DNA of 8,486 nucleotides. Source: a bacterium. Its GTDB lineage: Bacteria > Desulfobacterota > Anaeroferrophillalia > Anaeroferrophillales > Tharpellaceae. The position numbers and the translations under genes are program-made. Shown piece after piece: positions 1-5,822 of the stretch; within the stretch, counting starts at the first letter, position 1; each line of letters starts with the position of its first letter. The stretch is taken from NCBI GenBank assembly GCA_029935295.1, contig JAOZKP010000121.1, positions 1 to 8,486 of the forward strand, written 5' to 3'. The notes under the pieces were generated by a model that saw nothing but the letters and a program-made list of their open reading frames with translations, was not told the DNA's origin and made no database searches.

Positions 1-216
1 GCCGCCTGTCCGAAAGCTGAAATCGGCTGTGTTGACTGTAAAAAAATCTTGCTCAAGAATCTGATCGAGGGTCTGGCGCCGGTGCATGAAAAACAGCGCT
101 ATTACCGGGATAACGATAAATTGCTGGATGAAATTATTGCCAACGGTAATGAACAAGCCCGAGCAATTACGAAAGAAACCATGGTTGAAGTGCGCAAGGC
201 GGTCAAGCTGAGTTAA
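1..216 (+). CDS. trpS: Tryptophanyl-tRNA synthetase, C-terminal fragment (5' end outside window)
   Basis: The gene enters the window in frame 1 and encodes 71 residues before TAA at 214-216. TrpS is the cytoplasmic class I synthetase that charges tRNA(Trp) with tryptophan. The visible part is the C-terminal helical region that contacts the tRNA anticodon. It carries the family tail pattern: G-C-V-D-C-K at residues 9-14 of the fragment, L-A-P-V-H-E-K at 25-31 (usually LAPIRE+R), and an ending of the form 'G...AR..T..T..EVR.A..L'. The catalytic HIGH and KMSKS motifs lie upstream of the window and cannot be checked. The stop is 8 bases before the start of rluB, so the two are probably cotranscribed and perhaps translationally coupled. 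The identification rests on recognising the C-terminal pattern and is fairly secure. Confidence 0.9.
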   Translation, partial: AACPKAEIGCVDCKKILLKNLIEGLAPVHEKQRYYRDNDKLLDEIIANGNEQARAITKETMVEVRKAVKLS

Positions 217-224
217 TCTGACAA

Positions 225-968
225 GTGGAACAGAAACCTAAACTTATTCGTCTGCAAAAATATATTGCTGACTGCGGCATAACCTCCAGACGCCGGGCCG
301 AAGTTATGATCTCTCAGGGTCTGGTATCCGTTAATGGAAAAATCGTGGCCGAACAGGGGGTCAAGGTTGACCCTGTGGTCGACCGGGTTGTGGTTGATGG
401 TAAACCGCTTAAATTTAATCCGGCGGCAGATAAAATAACCCTGCTGCTGCATAAGCCGATTGGTTATGTGTCAACCATGTCGGATCCGCAGAACCGGCCC
501 TTGGTTAAAGATCTCTACTGCAGTTTCAAGGAGCGTCTTTTTCCGGTGGGCCGGCTTGATATCAATACTTCCGGGTTGCTGCTCTGCACCAATGACGGGG
601 CTTTGGCAAATCAGCTTATGCATCCGCGCTACAAATTTGAAAAAGAGTACCGCATCACCGTGGCCGGAAATTTCAGCAAAAATGATCTTGCTCTTTTGCG
701 AAAAGGGGTTAAACTTGAAGATGGTTTTGCCCAACCTTTGCAAGCTGATCTTCTGCGCAGTGAAAACCGTCACTCAATTTTGACAATGGTTATTGCCGAA
801 GGCCGCAACCGCCAGGTACGGCGCATGCTGCAGGCATTGGATTTTCAAGTTGTGGCTCTAGCACGGATTCGGCTGGCTTTTTTGAATCTTGACGGAGTTA
901 AAAAAGGCAACTGGCGCCGGTTGCAGACGAGTGAATTAACACGCTTGCAAAAACTGGCAAAAGGGTAA
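225..968 (+). CDS. rluB: 23S rRNA pseudouridine synthase, RluB type
   Basis: This 247-residue protein belongs to the RsuA/RluB/RluE/RluF family, which isomerises a uridine in rRNA to pseudouridine; RluB acts on U2605 of 23S rRNA in E. coli. An S4 RNA-binding domain covers about residues 6-55 (L-Q-K-Y-I-A then S-R-R-R-A-E). The catalytic domain follows, with H-K-P-I-G-Y at 76-81, the signature G-R-L-D-I-N-T-S-G-L-L-L at 109-120 (catalytic Asp112), and E-G-R-N-R-Q-V-R-R at 192-200. The length fits RluB. The start is GTG at 225: an in-frame TGA lies at 219-221, and the first internal Met (residue 28) would cut into the S4 domain. There is no convincing Shine-Dalgarno before the GTG, so coupling to trpS is likely. 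RsuA (a 16S enzyme) is the alternative, but the motif set and trpS context favour RluB. Confidence 0.9.
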   Translation: MEQKPKLIRLQKYIADCGITSRRRAEVMISQGLVSVNGKIVAEQGVKVDPVVDRVVVDGKPLKFNPAADKITLLLHKPIGYVSTMSDPQNRPLVKDLYCSFKERLFPVGRLDINTSGLLLCTNDGALANQLMHPRYKFEKEYRITVAGNFSKNDLALLRKGVKLEDGFAQPLQADLLRSENRHSILTMVIAEGRNRQVRRMLQALDFQVVALARIRLAFLNLDGVKKGNWRRLQTSELTRLQKLAKG

Positions 969-1022
969 AAGAAAAAGGTACTCAAAGACACTTCCTGCGG
1001 GGCGTAAAAAGGCGCATTTTCA

Positions 1023-3296
1023 ATGAGCAATGATCCATTAAATGTAATCTTTCTCTGGCATATGCACCAACCCGATTATCGGGATGCAGAGGCCGGACGT
1101 TCGATGCTGCCCTGGGTGCGGTTACACGGGGTCAAAGATTACCTGGATATGGTAACCATTCTTGATGATTTTCCCAATGTTAAACAGAATTTCAACCTGG
1201 TTCCGTCTCTGCTTGATCAGTTGCAAGGTTATGTTGATGGTACCCTGACGGACAAGGACCTTGAATTAACTATAAAAAAAGCCGATACGCTGACCGTTGA
1301 AGACCGGGTCCATATTTTGGGCTCTTTCTTTCATGCGCATTGGGACAATATGGTTAAGCCCTTTCCGCGTTATTGGGAACTTTTGAAAATGCGTGGGTTT
1401 CATTTGGCCCCGGAAAAACTTAATGCCACGCTCAATGAAGTACAGCGTTATTTTTCAACTCAGGATTTTCTTGACCTTCAGGTCTGGTATAATATTATCT
1501 GGATTGACCCGGTTTTTCGTGAGCAATACAAGCTGCTGCCGGATCTGATTCGCCGTGGACGAAACTTCAGTGAAACCGACAAGGTCGCCCTGCTCGATAT
1601 TCAGCAAAAGATTTTAAGTCAGATAATCCCCGCATATCGTCAGCGTCAGGAGAGCGGCCGGATAGAACTCTCGACCACACCTTATTACCACCCCATTTTA
1701 CCTCTGCTTTACGACACTAATCTAGCTGCAGTTTCTCAACCACACGATCCTCTACCGAGTCTGCGATTTTCGCATCCGGAAGATGTGAGTGCTCAGATTG
1801 ATAAGGCTGTTAAACGGCACGAATTTTATTTCGGAAAGGCACCGGTCGGAATGTGGCCCTCAGAGGGCTCGGTCTGCCAGGAAATTATGCCTTTTTTCAA
1901 ACAGGCTGGCATCAAATGGATTGCAACCGACGAAGGTATTCTTGCCAACTCAATCGGCCGGGAGGTAGAACGGAACCCGGCTGAAATTGTTAAAGATCCC
2001 GCCGCTTGGTATCGATCTTATCAGGTTGATGCTGGAGGAAGTGATGGCGAAATTGATGTTATTTTTCGCGATCATCTGCTCTCTGATCTAATCGGTTTTG
2101 TCTATTCGCACTGGAATGAGCAGCAGGCTGCCGATGATTTTATCCGCCGTCTGCGAGATATAAAATCAGCCATGGGAAACCAGGTTAAAGATCGGGCGGT
2201 AGCGGTAATTCTTGATGGTGAAAACGCCTGGGAGCATTATCCGGCTGATGGTGCACCATTCCTCAGAGAACTCTACGGCCGCCTGAATGACAATCCCGAT
2301 TTTGCCGCTGTCACGATTGGCGATTTTATCGAACAACGCAGCGAACCGGCACCAAAACTAAAAAAGATTTTTCCCGGTTCCTGGATTAACCGTAATTTCA
2401 GAATCTGGATCGGCCATCAGGAAGATAATCTGGCATGGGACTATCTAGGTCAGGCCCGACGTGAGTTGGTAATCTTTGAGCAACAGTTCAAAGAGAAAAT
2501 TAAGGTTGACCAGGATTTACAGAATAATATTAAAAAAGCCTGGGAGCATATCTATATTGCTGAAGGCAGTGACTGGTGCTGGTGGTACGGTGACGATCAC
2601 AGTTCTGACAATGATATCGATTTCGACAAGCTCTTTCGTCAGCATCTCATAACGGTTTATAATTGTATTAACGTTGCCATACCTGAACATCTGCACCGAC
2701 CAATTATCCAGGCCGATAAAACTTTATACCCAAATAGCGAAGTTACCACATTTATCGACCCGAAAATTGATGGAGAGATGGGTGATTATTACGAATGGCG
2801 CGGCGCCATCGCCTACGATGTTGCTCAATTTGGCGGAGCTATGCATCGTGCGGAATATCTGGTTAAAGAAATTTTCTACGGCGTTAACCGGGAAAAATTT
2901 TTCATAAGGATTGATGTTGAGCGAAAATTGTTAACTGAAGATAAATATCGAATTGATCTAAACATAGTTAATGGCCGACAAAATAAACTACATTGTGAGA
3001 TCTATTCTCCAGACGACAGCGAGCAACTGTTTTTGTTTTACGAAAATCTGCAGACTAAAAGAAACTGTAAAATAGATGAGCGCACAGCAGGGGAGTCGCC
3101 GGCCTATTTTGCGGCCGAATCAATTATCGAGTTAGCATTGTCGTTTAAAGATCTCACCTTAAACCCGGGTGATGATCTCAACTTTTCAATTACCATCAAC
3201 CAACAAGGCCACGAAGTCCAGCGCATTCCTGCAAGCGGCTATCTGCATCTTATCGTTCCGGATCCGAATCTTGAAGATCGTATGTGGTATGTATAA
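1023..3296 (+). CDS. Glycoside hydrolase family 57 alpha-glucan hydrolase/transferase (COG1449-like)
   Basis: This 757-residue protein has the retaining GH57 fold used by alpha-amylases, amylopullulanases and 4-alpha-glucanotransferases. The N-terminal motif H-M-H-Q-P is at 13-17. G-M-W-P-S-E-G-S-V is at 276-284, with Glu281 the expected nucleophile. V-I-L-D-G-E-N-A-W-E is at 395-404, with Asp398 the expected acid/base. Further family signatures are W-Y-N-I-I-W-I-D-P at 155-163, G-S-W-I-N at 452-456, and G-S-D-W-C-W-W-Y-G-D-D-H at 515-526. Residues from about 560 to the end look like a beta-rich accessory domain. There is no signal peptide, so it should be cytoplasmic and act on storage glucan. 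The ATG at 1023 follows AAAAAGG at 1006-1012 with 10 bases between. The exact specificity (amylase, amylopullulanase or transferase) cannot be read from the sequence. It lies 54 bases after rluB and may share its transcript. Confidence 0.9.
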   Translation: MSNDPLNVIFLWHMHQPDYRDAEAGRSMLPWVRLHGVKDYLDMVTILDDFPNVKQNFNLVPSLLDQLQGYVDGTLTDKDLELTIKKADTLTVEDRVHILGSFFHAHWDNMVKPFPRYWELLKMRGFHLAPEKLNATLNEVQRYFSTQDFLDLQVWYNIIWIDPVFREQYKLLPDLIRRGRNFSETDKVALLDIQQKILSQIIPAYRQRQESGRIELSTTPYYHPILPLLYDTNLAAVSQPHDPLPSLRFSHPEDVSAQIDKAVKRHEFYFGKAPVGMWPSEGSVCQEIMPFFKQAGIKWIATDEGILANSIGREVERNPAEIVKDPAAWYRSYQVDAGGSDGEIDVIFRDHLLSDLIGFVYSHWNEQQAADDFIRRLRDIKSAMGNQVKDRAVAVILDGENAWEHYPADGAPFLRELYGRLNDNPDFAAVTIGDFIEQRSEPAPKLKKIFPGSWINRNFRIWIGHQEDNLAWDYLGQARRELVIFEQQFKEKIKVDQDLQNNIKKAWEHIYIAEGSDWCWWYGDDHSSDNDIDFDKLFRQHLITVYNCINVAIPEHLHRPIIQADKTLYPNSEVTTFIDPKIDGEMGDYYEWRGAIAYDVAQFGGAMHRAEYLVKEIFYGVNREKFFIRIDVERKLLTEDKYRIDLNIVNGRQNKLHCEIYSPDDSEQLFLFYENLQTKRNCKIDERTAGESPAYFAAESIIELALSFKDLTLNPGDDLNFSITINQQGHEVQRIPASGYLHLIVPDPNLEDRMWYV

Positions 3297-3300
3297 AAGT

Positions 3301-3321
3301 TGATGGCGTCGTAAAAAGTTC
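3301..3321. repeat. Possible dispersed repeat motif GATGGCGTCGTAAAAAGT
   Basis: The block GATGGCGTCGTAAAAAGT at 3302-3319 sits 5 bases after the GH57 stop and is more GC-rich than the bases around it. From memory, sequences of the form GA(T/C)GGCGTCGTAAAAAGTC recur between genes in sulfate-reducing Desulfobacterota, often as one arm of an inverted pair. I cannot search for this here. No inverted partner is visible within the window; the nearest similarity is the 9-base CGTAAAAAG at 1003-1011 before the GH57 gene, which may be chance. Treat as a candidate REP-like half-element. Confidence 0.3.
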
Positions 3322-3440
3322 CAAAAAGTTTGTTAGGTGTAACCGAACTTTGATCAGGTTTTAATTCAAATATGATTTATAACATTGCGAATATTTTATC
3401 TTTTCAATCTTTTTTACGGTTTTAGGTTATTTTATCTTTC

Positions 3441-3469
3441 TTGAAACAACTTCTGATAAGATGTATTAT
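3441..3469 (+). promoter_or_regulatory. Sigma70-type promoter upstream of the kinase
   Basis: The -35 box is TTGAAA at 3441-3446, followed by a 17-base spacer and a -10 box TATTAT at 3464-3469. Both hexamers match the consensus at five of six positions and the spacing is ideal. Transcription would start near 3476, leaving a leader of about 154 bases before the TTG start at 3630. It is the best promoter match I found in the window and the most likely driver of the kinase and perhaps the downstream PxxKW gene. Confidence 0.6.
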
Positions 3470-3490
3470 GTTAACTTTGATATGATACAT
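3461..3490. promoter_or_regulatory. Dyad over the predicted start site (possible operator)
   Basis: ATGTATTAT at 3461-3469 and ATGATACAT at 3482-3490 are 9-base inverted arms with a single mismatch, separated by 12 bases. The left arm overlaps the -10 box and the dyad is centred near the predicted transcription start. That placement suits a repressor operator, but in AT-rich DNA an arm pair like this can arise by chance. No cognate regulator is encoded in the window. Confidence 0.3.
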
Positions 3491-3629
3491 AAGCACCCTC
3501 CGACAAACCCTCTTTTCGCATGATTTAAATACTGGACAATGTTTCGCTAATCTTGTACCTTAAACAATCTTCCCAAGAAAATTTCTCACTAAAAAATGTT
3601 TTTGACTTTTCTGTCTTTGGAATCAGATT

Positions 3630-4238
3630 TTGAAAAAGTATATTGCAGTTGCCGGAAATATTGGTTCCGGGAAATCCAAGCTGATTGAATTTCTCTGTTC
3701 CAGCTATCGCCTGACCCCAATCGGCAAACCTTCCGACGACAACCCGTACATTGATAACTTTTATAATGATATGTCCCAATGGTCATTTCATTCGCAAATT
3801 TATACATTATCAAAAAAATTTCTCCATTTTCAAAAACTTTCCACTACCCATCACTCTGTCATTCAAAGTCGCACCATTCACGAAGATGCCGAAATATTTG
3901 CCCGTAATCTTTATAAATCCGGCCACATGAACGAAACTGACTTCACAACTTATTATAATCTGTATAAAAGTATAAGTTCAGTTATTCCAGCCCCCGACCT
4001 TTTAATTTATCTCCACTCATCAGTTACCGCATCACGTAAACGCCTACTGGCCAAATCCTGTCCACACGAGAAACTTATCCCAGATAGCTACCTCAAACAC
4101 CTTAATCGTCTTTATGTTAACTGGATTGCTGATTATGACCTTAGTGAAGTTGTGATTATTGATACTGAACAGCTTGATGTCTCTTCCAGCCTGGTTGACC
4201 GGGTTGATATTTTAGAAGCGATCGAGAGATTTATCTGA
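3630..4238 (+). CDS. Deoxynucleoside kinase family protein with altered active site
   Basis: This 202-residue protein resembles the dCK/dGK/dNK family, which phosphorylates deoxynucleosides for salvage. The P-loop is G-N-I-G-S-G-K-S at 9-16. D-N-P-Y-I-D-N-F-Y at 37-45, Gln56 (base contact), Arg81, Asp86, D-A-E-I-F-A at 86-91, P-D-L-L-I-Y-L at 122-128 and Y-L-K-H-L-N at 154-159 all fit. Three expected elements differ. The catalytic-base Glu (Glu53 in human dCK, in an E-P pair) is Lys33 in K-P. The (E/D)-R-(S/T) motif reads S80-R81-T82. The LID R-G-R reads K142-S143-C144. It may be catalytically altered, specialised or inactive. The TTG start at 3630 is forced by an in-frame TGA at 3603-3605; GGA at 3619-3621 is the only nearby ribosome binding site. 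Family membership is secure, activity is not. Confidence 0.85.
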   Translation: MKKYIAVAGNIGSGKSKLIEFLCSSYRLTPIGKPSDDNPYIDNFYNDMSQWSFHSQIYTLSKKFLHFQKLSTTHHSVIQSRTIHEDAEIFARNLYKSGHMNETDFTTYYNLYKSISSVIPAPDLLIYLHSSVTASRKRLLAKSCPHEKLIPDSYLKHLNRLYVNWIADYDLSEVVIIDTEQLDVSSSLVDRVDILEAIERFI

Positions 4239-4244
4239 TTTAAC

Positions 4245-4273
4245 TTGACAATTTCCTCGTCATCCAGTAGGGA
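4245..4273 (+). promoter_or_regulatory. Possible -35 element upstream of the PxxKW gene
   Basis: A perfect TTGACA lies at 4245-4250, just after the kinase stop. At a 17-base spacing the -10 position reads TAGGGA (4268-4273), which is poor. It could be a weak or activator-dependent promoter for the cysteine-rich protein, or a chance hexamer. Confidence 0.3.
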
Positions 4274-4300
4274 CTGCCGCAAAATTAAAATACCCTTGAT

Positions 4301-4305
4301 GGAGG
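4301..4305 (+). promoter_or_regulatory. Strong Shine-Dalgarno GGAGG
   Basis: GGAGG ends 10 bases before the ATG at 4316. It is the strongest ribosome binding site in the window, fixes the start of the cysteine-rich protein, and suggests efficient translation. Confidence 0.75.
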
Positions 4306-4315
4306 ATATAAGCTC

Positions 4316-4597
4316 ATGATTTGCGAGACCGTAAAAAAAGGAACTGATTGTTTTTTGATGAAATCTTCTGGATGTTCTTTTCCCGGAGGAAGTTGCAAAC
4401 CGATCATTGATAAATGTGAAGGCTGCGCCAAGATTATTGATGTTGACGATAAAAAATTCTGTGCAAGCTACCCGGATCCGGAAAGCCGTTGGGTTGCTGG
4501 TACTTGCAATCTTGCTACGCACATCAAACGTGACGTTGAACAGATCAAGAAGAAGATTAACCCTTTGAAGGCTTCCAAGAAAGGTATCCGCAGCTAG
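4316..4597 (+). CDS. PxxKW family cysteine-rich protein, function unknown
   Basis: This 93-residue protein has eight cysteines, at 3, 12, 20, 27, 34, 37, 49 and 64, including a C-E-G-C pair at 34-37. I recognise the layout of the PxxKW family of small cysteine-rich proteins common in Desulfobacterota: an M-I-C-E-T-V start, the C-x2-C pair, C-A-S-Y-P-D-P at 49-55 followed by the signature, G-T-C-N at 62-65, and a basic tail with I-N-P-L-K-A-S-K at 81-88. Here the signature is P55-E-S-R-W59, with Arg in place of the usual Lys. There is no signal peptide or membrane segment, so it is probably cytoplasmic. Metal or Fe-S binding is plausible from the cysteines but not shown. A GGAGG site precedes it and an intrinsic terminator follows, so it ends a transcription unit. 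I do not know its function. Confidence 0.85.
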   Translation: MICETVKKGTDCFLMKSSGCSFPGGSCKPIIDKCEGCAKIIDVDDKKFCASYPDPESRWVAGTCNLATHIKRDVEQIKKKINPLKASKKGIRS

Positions 4598-4630
4598 TTC
4601 TTGATTTTCAGCTGTTATTGTTTTACTAAA

Positions 4631-4685
4631 ATAAGGCAGGAAGGTATTTAGTAGTTTCTAAACTCTTCTTGCCTTATCTTTTTTT
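4631..4685 (+). terminator. Intrinsic (rho-independent) terminator after the PxxKW gene
   Basis: ATAAGGCAGGAAG at 4631-4643 pairs with CTTCTTGCCTTAT at 4665-4677: a 13-base stem with one G-U pair. An inner 5-base stem, TTTAG at 4647-4651 with CTAAA at 4658-4662, extends it. A run of seven T follows the stem at 4679-4685. The structure separates the kinase and PxxKW genes from rsmD. Confidence 0.85.
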
Positions 4686-4694
4686 CACTATACT

Positions 4695-5252
4695 ATGCAG
4701 ATAACCGGTGGAAAAAATAGAGGGCGTAAAATTAAGCCGGTAAAAAATCCGGTTATCCGCCCGAGTAAGGCGGTTGTCCGGGAAGCTCTTTTTTCGGTAT
4801 TAGGTCCAAATTGTTGCTCCGACAAGCAGATTGCTGATTTTTTTTCCGGTAGCGGCATTATGACTCTTGAAGCTTTAAGTCGTGGCGCCGAAATGGCTAT
4901 CAGTGTCGATTCAGACCCTGATAGCTGCACTCTTATTCGTGAAAATTTCGCCCACCTTAAGGTTCTTGACAACGCCAGAGTATTACAGATGAGTGTAACT
5001 CAGGCAATTTCTAAACTTGCAGGTCTCAATCTGCATTTTGATATTATTTTTCTTGACCCGCCTTATCATCTTCCGCAGTTAGGTGTCGATGCAATTGAAC
5101 AATCTGTGGCAGCTGGAATTTTAGCACCGGATGCAAAAGTTGTTTTCGAACACCGCAGCAAAACCCAAATTCCGGAATGTAAGTCCATGTCACTCTGGAA
5201 GCAGAAAAAATATGGCCAGTCAACGCTATCCTTTTATGTTTTTCCTCATTGA
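4695..5252 (+). CDS. rsmD: 16S rRNA (guanine(966)-N(2))-methyltransferase
   Basis: This 185-residue protein, the usual length for RsmD, transfers a methyl group from S-adenosylmethionine to N2 of G966 in 16S rRNA during small-subunit assembly. The N-terminus has the family form M-x-I-x-G-G-x-x-R-G-R-K (1-12), then I-R-P-S at 21-24 and V-R-E-A-L-F-S-V-L at 28-36. The SAM-binding loop is D-F-F-S-G-S-G at 48-54, followed by E-A-L-S-R-G-A at 59-65. The catalytic D-P-P-Y is at 121-124. The ATG at 4695 gives the complete conserved N-terminus, yet no Shine-Dalgarno precedes it and the terminator T-run ends only 9 bases upstream. Expression may need read-through or an unrecognised promoter. It appears to be the first gene of a group with coaD, the permease and recJ. 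Confidence 0.92.
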   Translation: MQITGGKNRGRKIKPVKNPVIRPSKAVVREALFSVLGPNCCSDKQIADFFSGSGIMTLEALSRGAEMAISVDSDPDSCTLIRENFAHLKVLDNARVLQMSVTQAISKLAGLNLHFDIIFLDPPYHLPQLGVDAIEQSVAAGILAPDAKVVFEHRSKTQIPECKSMSLWKQKKYGQSTLSFYVFPH

Positions 5253-5291
5253 TCTTTATTATTTAATTGTAAACTCAACAGGGCTTTTAAA

Positions 5292-5786
5292 ATGACTGAT
5301 TGCAAGCAGGGTTCAGTAGCAGTTTTCCCCGGTTCTTTTGATCCGGTTACCGTGGGTCACATCGATTTAATCGAAAGAAGTGCAGCTGTGTTTAATAAAG
5401 TAATTGTTGCGGTTGCCAGCAACCAGGAAAAAACCCCTCTTTTTACTGTTCCTGAACGCATTAAAATGATTGAAGACATTTTTACTGACTCGCCAAACGT
5501 TAAAGTAGAAACCTTTTCCGGTTTGCTAATTGATTATATGGCTAACAGCGACGTCAAAGTTGTTATCCGGGGATTACGGGCGGTCTCTGATTTTGAATAT
5601 GAGTTTCAGATGGCCTTAATGAACCGTAAACTCGCTCCTGGAATTGAGACTTTTTTCATGACTTCCAGCGCTCTTTATACCTATGTCAGTTCCAGAATTG
5701 TCAAAGAGCTTGCCTCTTTAGGTGGTGAAGTTTCTGATCTGGTGCACCCATTAGTTGAAGAAAAGATCAAAGCTAAGTACTCCTGA
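5292..5786 (+). CDS. coaD: Pantetheine-phosphate adenylyltransferase
   Basis: CoaD (PPAT) catalyses the penultimate step of coenzyme A synthesis in the cytoplasm: 4'-phosphopantetheine plus ATP gives dephospho-CoA and pyrophosphate. The 164-residue length is typical. The nucleotidyltransferase motif reads F-P-G-S-F-D-P-V-T-V-G-H at 12-23, with T-x-G-H (20-23) holding the ATP-binding His23. K-T-P-L-F at 47-51, E-R at 55-56, V-I-R-G-L-R-A-V-S-D-F-E-Y-E at 91-104, N-R at 111-112 and the C-terminal Y-V-S-S-R-I-V-K-E at 131-139 all fit the family. The ATG at 5292 has AGGG at 5280-5283 as ribosome binding site, 8 bases away. It lies 39 bases after rsmD, a pairing seen in many bacteria. Confidence 0.95.
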   Translation: MTDCKQGSVAVFPGSFDPVTVGHIDLIERSAAVFNKVIVAVASNQEKTPLFTVPERIKMIEDIFTDSPNVKVETFSGLLIDYMANSDVKVVIRGLRAVSDFEYEFQMALMNRKLAPGIETFFMTSSALYTYVSSRIVKELASLGGEVSDLVHPLVEEKIKAKYS

Positions 5787-5812
5787 CATCTGCCTGTCCT
5801 GTGAAATAATTT

Positions 5813-5818
5813 TGAGGT
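5813..5818 (+). promoter_or_regulatory. Shine-Dalgarno TGAGGT supporting a CTG start
   Basis: TGAGGT, with core GAGG at 5814-5817, lies 5 bases before the CTG at 5823. No comparable site precedes the TTG at 5910 or the ATG at 5913. It is the main nucleotide-level evidence for placing the permease start at CTG. Confidence 0.55.
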
Positions 5819-5822
5819 TAAA

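Larger units (their letters stand above)
3297..3629. other. AT-rich intergenic region (333 bases)
   Basis: No gene is supported here; all frames are broken by stops and no strand shows protein-like sequence. It contains, in order: a repeat-like sequence directly after the GH57 stop, a weak possible hairpin (AACCGA at 3341-3346 with TCAGGTT at 3354-3360, then TTTAATT) that could be a poor terminator, an 11-base direct repeat ATTTTATCTTT at 3393-3403 and 3429-3439, a sigma70-type promoter at 3441-3469, a 30-base dyad at 3461-3490, and a leader of about 150 bases running to the kinase start. This region separates the trpS-rluB-GH57 group from the kinase. Confidence 0.7.

Noticed and set aside
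460..783. A 107-codon + strand frame and a 100-codon - strand frame inside rluB
   Set aside because: RluB motifs, including the catalytic Asp region, occupy the same bases in another frame, so both are shadows.
990..1020. TGCG...CGCA inverted pair between rluB and GH57 as a terminator
   Set aside because: The stem is only four bases and the following T-run is short; it could not terminate efficiently.
2674..2907. A 77-codon + strand frame within the GH57 gene
   Set aside because: It is fully contained in the GH57 coding sequence, which continues with family-like sequence through this stretch.
3525..3813. Two overlapping - strand open frames (84 and 74 codons) across the kinase start
   Set aside because: They overlap the conserved P-loop region of the kinase and their translations are not protein-like.
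4263..4277. CAGT-AGGG-ACTG small hairpin between the kinase and the PxxKW gene
   Set aside because: A four-base stem with no T-run is expected by chance.
4133..4522. A 129-codon open frame on the - strand spanning the end of the kinase gene and most of the PxxKW gene
   Set aside because: It lies antisense to two well-supported genes, shows no recognisable family pattern and has no promoter or ribosome binding site of note; it is a shadow frame.
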